Positions 43,050 through 52,026 of a stretch of 64,000 nucleotides of DNA are shown here, in pieces. Each line of letters opens with the position of its first letter. The first letter of the stretch is position 1. The stretch spans positions 62,001 to 126,000 of the forward strand of contig JANQLO010000040.1 in the NCBI GenBank assembly GCA_028280505.1, read 5' to 3'. This stretch comes from Chromatiales bacterium (GTDB lineage Bacteria > Pseudomonadota > Gammaproteobacteria > Chromatiales > Chromatiaceae). The position numbers and the translations under genes are program-made. The notes beneath the pieces were generated by a model, which saw nothing but the letters and a program-made list of their open reading frames with translations, was not told the DNA's origin and ran no database searches.

Positions 43050-44750
43050 ATGGTCGTATCTGAAAGCTCGGTGCTCGACAGCAGTTTTGCGCCCGACACC
43101 CTGAGTAACGATGCGCGGGTCGCGTTTCCAAAACTGACGGATGAGCAAACTCAGCGAATTTCCGCTATCGCCAAAGAATGCGAACTCGTCGACGGCGAAG
43201 TGCTATGGGCGGTCGGCGACCGCGCGGCTTCCTTCTATGTGGTGCTCGACGGCGCGGTAGACATCTGCCAGCCGCTCGCCGGCGGCGGTAAGCGCCTGTT
43301 GGTCCGACACGGTCCGGGCGGCTTCACCGGCGACATCGATCTGCTGTCATCCAAAGCGGCTGTCGTCAGCGGGGTCGCCCGCGGCACGACCCGCGTGCTG
43401 CGCATCTGCCCCGAGACGCTAAAGAAGGTGGTGGTCGCCGATCCCGAAATCAGCGACGTAATCCTGGCGGCCTTCATCACCCGACGGCGCTTGTTGCTTG
43501 CACAGAACCATGGCGAAATCACCCTACTCGGCTCACGTTTCTCTCCGGCGCTCTACGCCTTGCGGGAGTTCCTCGAGCGCAACTCCCGACCGTTCGGTTG
43601 GATCGATGTCGAGAACGACCCCGAGGCCGAACACTTGATCGAGAGTTTCCAATTGAAGGTCGAGGAAATGCCGGCCGTCGTTACGTCGGGTGGCCACGTC
43701 TGTCGAAACCCGACCGTATCCGGTCTCGCGAAAGAACTCGGATTGTCCGACATCGGTGACGACGAAATCTATGATATGGCGGTGGTCGGTGGCGGACCGG
43801 CCGGTCTCGCGGCGGCCGTATATGGCGGTTCGGAAGGTCTGAACGTCATCGTCCTGGACGCACATGCGCCGGGCGGACAAGCCGGCACCAGTTCAAAAAT
43901 CGAAAACTATCTCGGCTTCCCCATGGGCATATCCGGTGCCGAACTGGCCCAGAACGCCTTGGTGCAGGCAGAAAAATTCGGCGTGCGTTTCGCCACACCA
44001 AGACGTGTCTCTCACGTCGCCGAAAACGGCCCGGTCTATCGGCTCGAATTGAACGACGGCGAAACACTCAAAGCACGTGCCGTAGTCGCAGCCAGCGGCG
44101 TACGCTATCGCCGGCTACCGGCGGCGAACGCGGAAAAATTCGAGGGTCGGGGGATCTACTTCGCGGCCACCCGCATGGAAGCCGATCTATGCGCCGCGCA
44201 GGAAATCGCCATCGTCGGTGGCGGCAATTCCGCCGGACAGGCGGCCGTGTTTCTCGCCCAACGCGCGCGTCAGGTCCACATCCTGATCCGCTCCGGCGAC
44301 CTGGAACACTCGATGTCACGCTATTTGATCAACCGCATCGATACGCTGCCCAACGTCAAGCTACATGCCCACACCGAAATCCAAAGCTTTCAGGGAGACG
44401 AGCGACTCGAAGCCATCGAAGTCCGTAACAATCAAAACGCTGAGACGATGAAGCTGCCGACGTCAAACGTGTTCGTATTCATCGGCGCCGTGGCAAATAC
44501 CGATTGGCTGGACGGAATGGTCGACCTCGATCGCAACGGCTTCGTATTCACCGGTGACGCCCTAACCGAAGATCAACTGCGCGCCGCCGATTGGAGTGGC
44601 CCGGATCGGCCAACGGCGTTCGAGACCTGTCGACCCGGCATCTATGCAGTTGGCGACGTGCGCTGTGGTTCGACCAAAAGGGTCGCATCGGCGGTCGGTG
44701 AAGGCTCGATCGTCGTGCAGTCCGTCCATCGGCGGGTAGCTCCCGTATGA
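43050..44750 (+). CDS. cNMP-binding / thioredoxin-like / thioredoxin reductase-like fusion protein
   Basis: 566-residue three-part protein. Residues about 25-140 form a cyclic-nucleotide-binding domain (VLDGAVDICQPLAGG, GDIDLLSSKAAVVSGVARG). About 150-235 is a thioredoxin/glutaredoxin-like segment (LLGSRFSPALYALREFLERN). From about 243 onward lies a TrxR-type flavoprotein with VVGGGPAGLAAAVYG, GGQAGTSSKIENYLGFP, VGGGNSAGQAA and IYAVGDVRCGSTKRVASAVG. The CxxC redox pair of true thioredoxin reductases is missing: the position reads IYFAATRME. RBS AAGGAG 7 bp upstream. It stands alone; the electron partner is unknown. Confidence 0.88.
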   Translation: MVVSESSVLDSSFAPDTLSNDARVAFPKLTDEQTQRISAIAKECELVDGEVLWAVGDRAASFYVVLDGAVDICQPLAGGGKRLLVRHGPGGFTGDIDLLSSKAAVVSGVARGTTRVLRICPETLKKVVVADPEISDVILAAFITRRRLLLAQNHGEITLLGSRFSPALYALREFLERNSRPFGWIDVENDPEAEHLIESFQLKVEEMPAVVTSGGHVCRNPTVSGLAKELGLSDIGDDEIYDMAVVGGGPAGLAAAVYGGSEGLNVIVLDAHAPGGQAGTSSKIENYLGFPMGISGAELAQNALVQAEKFGVRFATPRRVSHVAENGPVYRLELNDGETLKARAVVAASGVRYRRLPAANAEKFEGRGIYFAATRMEADLCAAQEIAIVGGGNSAGQAAVFLAQRARQVHILIRSGDLEHSMSRYLINRIDTLPNVKLHAHTEIQSFQGDERLEAIEVRNNQNAETMKLPTSNVFVFIGAVANTDWLDGMVDLDRNGFVFTGDALTEDQLRAADWSGPDRPTAFETCRPGIYAVGDVRCGSTKRVASAVGEGSIVVQSVHRRVAPV

Positions 44751-44770
44751 AATGGGATGCGAGATACACA

Positions 44771-45799
44771 TCAAAGTGCTTCGCGTTCATCCTCGGTAAG
44801 ATACCTCAGGCGATAAACCCGCCATGACGCATCGTCGTTCCCCCGACACAGACCATATCGAAACGCCGGCGGTAATGCCGGTAGCGCATGACGTAAATCG
44901 GTGAACCAAGCACACGTCGGTTTCGATGTCTGGTCTATGCGAATGAGTGCGGGGGCTTGGGCGAATTCCCGGAACCCGGTCAACTCAGGCCGGGACCAGG
45001 CCTCACGGCTGAATTCGGTTTGGTTCGGCGCAGCATAATCCGTCCAACTCAACGCATTTCGCGGTCGATAGGCCGCGACCATTTTTAACAACGGGAACGA
45101 GGATTGCGTTTTACCGGACGCTTCAGCCAGCAGATCCAGATAGGCCAGGCGGTGTCCTTCGGGTTCGGCGATCAAGAGAGCCCAGTGAAACGGCGACAGC
45201 GGCTGTGGTAAGACGCGTACCGCGTTGGCTGCCGACCCTTCTGTTCGGGCGTGCATGACGGCGACCGCCAAAGCTTCGCGTGCAAGTGCGGCCTGCCCCG
45301 CCAATAACGCCGCAATCAAGGCGAGCGAGAGGCGGGCGATTAACCGCGATTTTCGTATCAGCGCAATAAAACAGCCTATGAATGTAACAACGGCAATCCA
45401 GGGGTTTAGGTCGAAACTGATATTCAACGCATAAGCATAATCGTCGAAAGGATAGAACAACTTGGTACCATACAACGTCACCCAATCGCCGAGTATGTGC
45501 ATCAATAAGCCGAGTGCACAGGCCGAGAGGCAGGACAACCATGGCAGCATCAAGATCTGCCTGAGTGGTAGCGATAGCAATAGGGCCCAAAGCGGTAACA
45601 GCACCAACGAATGGGTTGGCCCGCGGTGCAGATTGAGAAATCCCAAGGGGTCATAAAGGATCAGCAGATAATCGATATCGGGAAAGACGCCCGCTATTGC
45701 GACGGCAATCAGCCAGGCACGATCTCTTTTGGAATGTGTCGGGTGGCGAAGTGCCGTAGCAACCAGCACGCCATTCAAAGCATGGGTTAAGGTGTCCAT
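44771..45799 (-). CDS. YdjM-family membrane-bound metal-dependent hydrolase
   Basis: 342-residue inner-membrane protein. The N-terminus MDTLTHALNGVLVATALRH with FPDIDYLL and HRGPTHSLVLLPL is the YdjM/DUF457 signature (His/Asp metal ligands). Several hydrophobic segments follow up to about residue 175; the C-terminal half is soluble. YdjM-like proteins are linked to the SOS response and membrane in E. coli, but their substrate is not established. It overlaps the TetR gene by 13 bp, so both are probably one transcript. Confidence 0.83.
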   Translation of the reverse strand: MDTLTHALNGVLVATALRHPTHSKRDRAWLIAVAIAGVFPDIDYLLILYDPLGFLNLHRGPTHSLVLLPLWALLLSLPLRQILMLPWLSCLSACALGLLMHILGDWVTLYGTKLFYPFDDYAYALNISFDLNPWIAVVTFIGCFIALIRKSRLIARLSLALIAALLAGQAALAREALAVAVMHARTEGSAANAVRVLPQPLSPFHWALLIAEPEGHRLAYLDLLAEASGKTQSSFPLLKMVAAYRPRNALSWTDYAAPNQTEFSREAWSRPELTGFREFAQAPALIRIDQTSKPTCAWFTDLRHALPALPPAFRYGLCRGNDDASWRVYRLRYLTEDEREAL

Positions 45800-46443
45800 G
45801 CGGGTGGTTTGCCCGCGTCGGCGGAATCTTTGCGGTAGATGCTTGTATCGTCGGTGAAAATCGGCAGGAATTGCAACGTTTTTTCAGCACCTTTGAGCAT
45901 ATCCCCGAGCAGACGACGCGTGCGTGGCGAACCGGGCTTGCCCTCACTCATCCAGGCAGTGAAAGTTGCCAAATAAATACCGGTGACGGCCGTTTCGGTG
46001 AGCGCCCTTCGAATACCCGAATCGGACAGTAACGCGGCCTCACGCATCCATTGCACCGTGCGGCTGATGCGCATTACGGCAGGTATCTGAATATGGATAT
46101 GACCGGGCTCGAGCTTGGACAAAATCATTTGTCGCGTAACGCGACGATGACTTTCCAACGCATCCAGCCAAGCCATGATGAGATCGAACAATCGTTCCCT
46201 GGGACTGAGCTGCGCCAGTCGCCCGGTATCCGCCAGCTTCAACACCGCCTCGTCGGCGCGCTCGAACCATGCATCGATGAGCTCATCCTTTTCGCGAAAA
46301 TACTGTCGGATATCATCCAGCCCAATGTCCATGGCCTGCGCCACTTCGTGCAAGCGAATGGACTCCCACGAGCGCCGTTCAGCCAGGTTAACCGCTGTTT
46401 CCACGATACGGCAGGCAAGGTCATCAGCTTCCGGCTTGGTCAT
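45787..46443 (-). CDS. TetR family transcriptional regulator
   Basis: 218-residue regulator with an N-terminal TetR helix-turn-helix: ACRIVETAVNLAERRSWESI followed by RLHEVAQAMDIGLDDIRQYF. The C-terminal helical domain is not informative. It overlaps the membrane hydrolase gene downstream, which is the most likely co-regulated partner; the divergent gap to the PilJ gene is large (342 bp), so it could also act there. The ligand is unknown. Confidence 0.82.
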   Translation of the reverse strand: MTKPEADDLACRIVETAVNLAERRSWESIRLHEVAQAMDIGLDDIRQYFREKDELIDAWFERADEAVLKLADTGRLAQLSPRERLFDLIMAWLDALESHRRVTRQMILSKLEPGHIHIQIPAVMRISRTVQWMREAALLSDSGIRRALTETAVTGIYLATFTAWMSEGKPGSPRTRRLLGDMLKGAEKTLQFLPIFTDDTSIYRKDSADAGKPPAWTP

Positions 46444-46785
46444 AATGGGCTTCTTTAAACAATGGACATCCTGAGCGAATGATAGTCAACGGTAGCATGC
46501 CCCAACCGTTCATAAATCAGGGCCAATCCGGGAGACCATTCCGGGAGACCATAAGTAAAACTGAGGGATGTTCGCCGGTGTAAAAGGTCGACCGTTAACG
46601 CACCGTCTCGAATTTATGCCCGTCTAGATCGGCGCATCACCTGTGAATGTCTGGTTTTGTCCCAATTGTAGTGCGCGCGACCAAAATACATACGCTCAAG
46701 TTCTTGTGTCTCAAGACGTTATTTTGAGCTGGTAGGACTTGCTCCTGCTTCCATTTCACTGGTGTTACATTAAGGGATTGCCGAG
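46444..46785. other. intergenic region with a short tandem duplication
   Basis: 342 bp between the TetR gene and the PilJ-domain gene, without a coding frame. CCGGGAGACCAT occurs at 46528-46539 and again at 46541-46552, a 13-bp tandem duplication. Promoters for both neighbours should lie here. Confidence 0.4.
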
Positions 46786-47658
46786 ATGAGAAATAAACGG
46801 GTGTGTCTTTCGTTTTTGTTGTCGTTCTTTATCTTGTCACTGGTAAGCGCCGACGTGCTTGCCGTCACGGCTAGCGAACATGCCGTCATTATCAACCTCG
46901 CCGGTCGCCAGCGGATGCTGACGCAAAAAATGTCCAAAGAAATGCTATTGGTCGCCAAAGGCATCGAAGCGGAGGCCAATCGGGCATCGTTGGCGAAAAC
47001 CGCCGAACTGTTCGACACAACACTCAAGGGTTTACAAAACGGCAGTGACGAACTGGGCCTTCCGCCCACGGAACACGCCGTGATACGCAGGCAACTGGGT
47101 AAAGTCGAAGGCTTGTGGCAAAGCTTCCATGCAGTCGTGAAGCAAGTGGTTAGCGGCGGCGATGTCGACATCGCGAAGGTCGCCGAGCTTAATCTGCCGC
47201 TACTCAAGAACATGAATACAGCGGTACGGCTGTATGAAAAAGAGGCCGGCAAAGCGACGGGCAAATCGGCCGGCGTAGTCATCAATCTGGCGGGAAAGCA
47301 ACGCATGCTGACGCAGAAGATGTCGAAAGAGATCCTGCTGGTCGCCCTGCAGCATGACGCCGATAACAACAAGTCCAACGTGCGCAATACAGCGTCGCTG
47401 TTCGATCGTACGCTCAAAGGTCTTAAAGATGGCGACGCTGATCTGGAGCTACCAAAAACCGATGACGCGACCATTCGAACCCAGTTGGATAAGGTCAACG
47501 AACTCTGGGGGGCATTCAAACCTCTGGTTGACAAAGCAGGTGCGGTCGATAGCACTGCCCTGTCCACCAACGAATTAAAAAAGATTGCCGAGTTAAATCT
47601 CCCGCTGCTGAAGGAAATGAACAAAGCAGTGAAGATGTACGAGCAGGCAGAACAATAG
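46786..47658 (+). CDS. secreted protein with two PilJ/NarX-type sensor domains
   Basis: 290-residue exported protein: signal peptide at 1-26, then two tandem copies of the type IV pili chemotaxis transducer N-terminal domain. Each starts with almost the same motif, INLAGRQRMLTQKMSKE (36-52) and INLAGKQRMLTQKMSKE (166-182), and each ends with AELNLPLLK(N/E)MN. The motif resembles the P-box that binds nitrate or nitrite in NarX/NarQ and in PilJ-domain chemoreceptors. There is no transmembrane helix after the signal peptide and no signalling domain, so it probably works as a periplasmic binding protein. The chemoreceptor gene 27 bp downstream is the obvious partner. Confidence 0.85.
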   Translation: MRNKRVCLSFLLSFFILSLVSADVLAVTASEHAVIINLAGRQRMLTQKMSKEMLLVAKGIEAEANRASLAKTAELFDTTLKGLQNGSDELGLPPTEHAVIRRQLGKVEGLWQSFHAVVKQVVSGGDVDIAKVAELNLPLLKNMNTAVRLYEKEAGKATGKSAGVVINLAGKQRMLTQKMSKEILLVALQHDADNNKSNVRNTASLFDRTLKGLKDGDADLELPKTDDATIRTQLDKVNELWGAFKPLVDKAGAVDSTALSTNELKKIAELNLPLLKEMNKAVKMYEQAEQ

Positions 47659-47685
47659 CCGCAACTGCGACGTGGAGATAGTTCA

Positions 47686-49383
47686 GTGAACGTTATAGAC
47701 CAGTATCACCGTTTGGTGCTCGCGGTGTTCGACCGCTTCTCCATCCGCACACTGTTGCTCACCGGGTTCAGCGCTTTGTTATCGGTTGCGCTCATCATTT
47801 GGCAAGTCGGACAAATGCAGCTACGTCAGGCGACCGACGACATTTCACATAGCGCCGAGCGGGCGGCGATGATCAATCAGATCGTGGGGCAAGTCGGCGA
47901 AGGTTCGCGTGAGGCATCGAAGGCGGCGCAGCAGCTCAGCGACGATATGAACGAAAAGCTCGTACGTATGCTCAATACCAACGCTGCCGACATCCGTTAT
48001 CTCGAAGGGGCATTCGAAAAAACCGTTGGCAACTTGAAGTCTTTGATTGAAGGTGGCGAGAGCGATCCGATACTGCTTATGCTTGAGGTCGAGGATATCT
48101 ACGAAAACATCCGCAAGGAGTATCTGCCACGTATCCGCAGCATGGCCGATCAGGTCGAAGCGTCGGCAAATGCCGGTAAAGACCAAGCAACCCGCACGGC
48201 CGGTTTGCGGGCGACGGCAGAATCTTTTGTCGAGCAAACGAACAAGGCGACGGCGATTGCCGAAGATATACAACACGAATCGACAATGGCGCACGAACGC
48301 GCGGAGAAGGCTTTGGAATTCGAGGTACTCGTGCTAATCGGTGCGGCCATCGTTCTCTTGATCATTTTGTACAACACCTATCTTGTCATCAATCAACCCC
48401 TGATACGGCTACGCGACCGTATCAACGATATTGCTGACGGCGATGGCGATCTAACCAAGCGTATTACGATCACATCGGGCAATGAGTTTGGACAGCTCGG
48501 CGCGGCCTTCAACGCGTTCCTCGACAAGCTGTCGGACTTGGTGCGTTCGGTACGTGATGCCGGCTCACGCATCGACGGCGCAGCCGATCAAATGCAGCAA
48601 GTCACCGAAGAGACGCGTAACGGCATGCACCAGCAACAGACGGAATTGTCACAAATGGTTACGGCGATCAATCAGCTGTCAGCCTCGGTCGGTGAAGTTG
48701 CACAACGTGCCAGCGATGCGGAGCAGGCTGCAAAAGGTGCACATGAAGAGGCCTCAACCGGTCAGACCGAGGTCAAGACGACAGTCGACAGTATTACCGC
48801 TCTGGCAGCGGAAATCGATCGCACGGCAGACGTCGTCGCGACGGTAAAGACCGATAGCCTCGAGATCGGTGGCGTACTCGATGTCATCAAAAGTATTGCC
48901 GAGCAAACCAATCTGTTGGCGCTGAATGCTGCGATCGAGGCTGCCAGGGCCGGTGAACAAGGTCGCGGTTTCGCTGTGGTGGCCGACGAGGTACGCACGC
49001 TCGCCACGCGCACTCAAGAGTCGACCGCCGAAATCCACCGCATTATCGAGAAATTGCAAGCCGGTGCCGACCGTGCGGCGCAGGCGATGCAGGATGAACG
49101 CGAGCGTAGCCACGAGGCCGTTAACCAAGCGCAACGCGCCGGTGCGGCGCTTGAATCGATCACCGATGCGGTCACGGTGATCCACGAGGTAAATACTCAA
49201 ATCGCCAGCGCAACCGAACAGCAAGGCGCTTCGGCCGGCACCATGAACAGCAATGTTGCAACAATCACTGAAATGTCCGAACGTGCCGCGCTCGCGACCG
49301 AGCAAGCGGCCAACGAAAGTAGCAATGTTGCAGGCATGGCTACGGAGTTGAATGGACTGATACGACGTTTCAAGGTCGATTGA
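47686..49383 (+). CDS. methyl-accepting chemotaxis protein
   Basis: 565-residue transmembrane chemoreceptor. TM1 is at about 22-42, a helical periplasmic domain of about 165 residues follows, TM2 at about 211-232, HAMP at about 232-285, and the cytoplasmic coiled coil whose tip [20 protein letters not shown] begins near residue 406 and contacts CheA/CheW. It starts with GTG after a GGAG RBS. The periplasmic part has no PilJ P-box of its own, while the gene upstream encodes a soluble tandem PilJ protein, so ligand sensing may be indirect. No C-terminal CheR-docking pentapeptide is seen. Confidence 0.92.
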   Translation: MNVIDQYHRLVLAVFDRFSIRTLLLTGFSALLSVALIIWQVGQMQLRQATDDISHSAERAAMINQIVGQVGEGSREASKAAQQLSDDMNEKLVRMLNTNAADIRYLEGAFEKTVGNLKSLIEGGESDPILLMLEVEDIYENIRKEYLPRIRSMADQVEASANAGKDQATRTAGLRATAESFVEQTNKATAIAEDIQHESTMAHERAEKALEFEVLVLIGAAIVLLIILYNTYLVINQPLIRLRDRINDIADGDGDLTKRITITSGNEFGQLGAAFNAFLDKLSDLVRSVRDAGSRIDGAADQMQQVTEETRNGMHQQQTELSQMVTAINQLSASVGEVAQRASDAEQAAKGAHEEASTGQTEVKTTVDSITALAAEIDRTADVVATVKTDSLEIGGVLDVIKSIAEQTNLLALNAAIEAARAGEQGRGFAVVADEVRTLATRTQESTAEIHRIIEKLQAGADRAAQAMQDERERSHEAVNQAQRAGAALESITDAVTVIHEVNTQIASATEQQGASAGTMNSNVATITEMSERAALATEQAANESSNVAGMATELNGLIRRFKVD

Positions 49384-50188
49384 GCGGGTGTGCCGTGCAC
49401 TCGCCAAGCGCTTTCCGGGCAACGCCGCTCCGGTCTGCCGCCGAGAGACAAGGCGGACCAGACACAACGGAAACCTGTCAACCGCGGCTCGTATTTTTAT
49501 AGCAAATGGTTAAAGCAGCACCTTACAAACAAATCCAACTTACGACGACACGAATCATCCGACACTTGGCGAAATCCGCGCTTCGCCATCATTGAACGAT
49601 GTCGTACCCGGATTGATCCATCGCACTATCTCCGATATGCCAAGGCTATCATTTTGCACCCGATCAAAAACGTTATATTATTTCATTATATCGACACCCA
49701 AGTATACCTTGAGTGAGCGATATTGAGGCTCGGCCGCAAACTGTCCAGTTTGCGGTCAAAAACCGTACAAACAACCGTCCCACCGTCGTTTTCCGTCTCA
49801 CCTGACTCGTCATTCGATGACACATACATGGTCCGGCATTGAAGCGGTTTCTCGCGCCAGGCCCCCGGTGTAACCGTCGAACCCGTTTGATGCGATAAAT
49901 CCGATAAGAAGGCAGCTTCGGCGATCGATACGTAAAGCATGACCGGACAACGGCTTGCGCGTTCAACGCATCTTAAGTCTGACGCCGGAAAAACTCCGGT
50001 ATTCGGAGAAAGGCACATTCGAACGCACTTCATCACCAGCCAGAAAGCGCCATGCTTTGCCGATCACAGTCAACCGTCAACCCACAGTCACCAGACCGAG
50101 AATGACTCGATGGACGGACTCCGCCAAAAATCGCTCGAAGGAATTAATGTAATGCTATAACATAGTAAAAAAGCAGGATTCAAATTTC
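49384..50188. other. 805-bp region with no supported gene; palindrome and possible weak Zur-like sequence
   Basis: No convincing coding frame. CCGCAAACTG and CAGTTTGCGG form a near-perfect palindrome at 49734-49755 with a 2-base centre. At 49670-49686 the sequence ACGTTATA-T-TATTTCAT partly matches a Zur-type palindrome (right arm with two mismatches), but no gene starts near it. The better Zur-like site at 50147-50163 is listed separately. Confidence 0.4.
50147..50163. promoter_or_regulatory. putative Zur box ahead of the zinc operon
   Basis: ATGTAATG-C-TATAACAT: the right arm matches the gammaproteobacterial Zur consensus (ATGTTATA-N-TATAACAT) exactly and the left arm at 6 of 8 positions. 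It ends 25 bp before the first gene of the zinc operon. The core GCTATAACATA recurs ahead of the DUF1826 genes. Confidence 0.6.
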
Positions 50189-50536
50189 GTGAAGTCTCGT
50201 ATTGCAGAATTCAAGCTCGCCGCTCTCCAAGGCAAAAAGGTCATTTGGGTTGCTTGTTTATTCGTAGTCGCCCAACTGGCTTCCCGGTTGCACGCCCTGG
50301 AACACGCCGGGCATGCGGACGAAACGACACAAACCGAAACGGTCCGCGGGCTCTGTGTGCTAGCGGGCGGAGTGGACGGTAACAGCACCCAGACAATCGC
50401 GTCGCCGAACGACACAGGTCGCCCGCAAGACGCGCAACCCTTTCCATATTTGCTCATCGCCCGCGACAAGCTACATGCCTTCGTCGTCCGCGCCCCTCCC
50501 GTGCTCACTTCGTTCACGGAACACGACATGAGTTGA
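50189..50536 (+). CDS. small membrane-anchored protein at the head of the zinc operon
   Basis: 115-residue protein starting with GTG. Residues 17-36 (KVIWVACLFVVAQLASRLHA) form an N-terminal membrane helix or signal peptide, followed by HALEHAGHA, three His within nine residues, then a polar tail. I do not recognise a family with certainty. Its position right after a Zur-like site and 51 bp before the zinc-operon porin suggests a periplasmic metal-binding helper for zinc uptake; this is inference. Confidence 0.6.
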   Translation: MKSRIAEFKLAALQGKKVIWVACLFVVAQLASRLHALEHAGHADETTQTETVRGLCVLAGGVDGNSTQTIASPNDTGRPQDAQPFPYLLIARDKLHAFVVRAPPVLTSFTEHDMS

Positions 50537-50587
50537 ATCGCCTGCTCTGTCGCGGGCAGTACATATTGCATCGGAGAAAACTTAAAG

Positions 50588-52006
50588 ATGAACAAAACAC
50601 TGATTGGCGCTGCCGTTGCGCTGGCGTTGAGCGTTCCCATGACTGCCCTGGCTGCGGATTCCACCGGAATCGCCGAGCTCAAGCAGATGATCCAGCAAAT
50701 GAAGCAACAGCATGAGCAGCAAATCCGCGCGCTTGAACAACGCGTTCAACGCGCCGAGGCGCGCGCCGCTTCCGCGGAAGACAAAGCGCAGGCCACGGAA
50801 GGTAAGATCGTAGCCGTCGAGCAGCAGGTCAAATCAAAGCCGCGTAGCGGCGACAACAGTTTCAACCCGGCGATCAGCCTGGTGTTGCAGGGCGGGTTTG
50901 CGTCTTACTCGCAAGACCCCGAAGACTTCCACTTCGAGGGGCTGCCGATCGGTGGCGAGGCCGGGCTGATGGATGAAGGACTGGCGCTCTGGGAGACCGA
51001 GCTGACCGCCTCGGCCAATATCGACAACTTGTTCTACGGCCAGACGACGATCGGTTTGCATACCCACGACGGTGAGATCGAGGTCGATGTCGAAGAAGCC
51101 TTCGTCGATACCTTGTCTTTGCCGGGCGGGCTCGGCGTGCGCTTCGGCCGCTTCTTCTCGTCGGTCGGCTACCTGAACGAACACCACGCACATGCCTGGG
51201 ATTTCGCCGATGCGCCGCTGGCCTACCAGGCTTTTCTCGGTGGTCAGTACCGCGATGACGGTGTCCGCGCGAGTTGGGTGGCGCCCATCGACGCGTTGTT
51301 CGTCGAGCTCGGCGCCGAGGCGCTACGCGGTGATGCCTATCCCGGTGGCGGCAACGACGGCGATCTCGGGGCCGTGCACAACCTGTTCGCCAAGGTCGGC
51401 GGCGACGTCGGCCGGGACAGCAGCTGGCAAGTTGGTGTGTCGCGCCTGGACATCGACGTTAACGAACGCTCGGCCGGCGGTCATGGGCATGACCACGGCG
51501 GCAACAGCCCGACCTTCAACGGCGATTCGGACTTGACGGTATTCGATGCGGTATGGAAAACCGGTCTCGGCGGAGAGAAGGCGGTGATTCTGCAGGGTGA
51601 GTACTTCATGCGCGACGAAGACGGGCAGGTGTCACTGACCGAAGGTGCCGGCAGTGCCCTGATCGACTACGACGGCGAACAGGATGGCTGGTACTTGCAG
51701 GGTGTGTTCCAGTTCAATCGCCAATGGCGTGCCGGTTTGCGCTACGATCGTCTCAGCGCGGACAACGATCTCGCCATCGTCAGCAATACGACCGGCGAGG
51801 CGGATGCAGAGATTTTGGAAGAGTCGGGCTTCGAAAGCGGCAGCGACGATCCACACCGTTGGGCCGCGATGGTCGATTGGACACCGAGCGAGTTCAGCCG
51901 TTTGCGCCTGCAGTATGCGCGTGACGATTCCCGCGACGAGACCGACAATCAGCTCTTCCTGCAATACATCATGACGCTCGGCGCGCACGGCGCTCACCAG
52001 TATTGA
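50588..52006 (+). CDS. outer-membrane porin-like protein with N-terminal coiled coil and His-rich loop
   Basis: 472 residues: signal peptide at 1-22, a heptad-rich coiled coil at about 28-85 (ELKQMIQQMKQQHEQQIRAL), then a beta-barrel domain to the end. Near residue 300 a loop reads SAGGHGHDHGGNS, a likely metal-binding site. Barrel strands alternate as in phosphate-selective-type porins. It lies between a small anchored protein and a ZnuA-like protein, so it probably lets zinc cross the outer membrane under limitation. This is inferred from context; the barrel fold is seen from pattern only. Confidence 0.75.
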   Translation: MNKTLIGAAVALALSVPMTALAADSTGIAELKQMIQQMKQQHEQQIRALEQRVQRAEARAASAEDKAQATEGKIVAVEQQVKSKPRSGDNSFNPAISLVLQGGFASYSQDPEDFHFEGLPIGGEAGLMDEGLALWETELTASANIDNLFYGQTTIGLHTHDGEIEVDVEEAFVDTLSLPGGLGVRFGRFFSSVGYLNEHHAHAWDFADAPLAYQAFLGGQYRDDGVRASWVAPIDALFVELGAEALRGDAYPGGGNDGDLGAVHNLFAKVGGDVGRDSSWQVGVSRLDIDVNERSAGGHGHDHGGNSPTFNGDSDLTVFDAVWKTGLGGEKAVILQGEYFMRDEDGQVSLTEGAGSALIDYDGEQDGWYLQGVFQFNRQWRAGLRYDRLSADNDLAIVSNTTGEADAEILEESGFESGSDDPHRWAAMVDWTPSEFSRLRLQYARDDSRDETDNQLFLQYIMTLGAHGAHQY

Positions 52007-52026
52007 TGATGCGACGGAGGCGACTC

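Noticed and set aside
46770-47624. 284-codon frame on the - strand
   Set aside because: Exactly antisense to the tandem PilJ gene; Ser-rich translation is the mirror of a repetitive + strand gene with better motifs.
49670-49686. Third Zur box
   Set aside because: Right arm has two mismatches and no gene start lies within 500 bp downstream.
49686-50036. 116-codon - strand gene
   Set aside because: No RBS, no recognisable features, and poor codon pattern.
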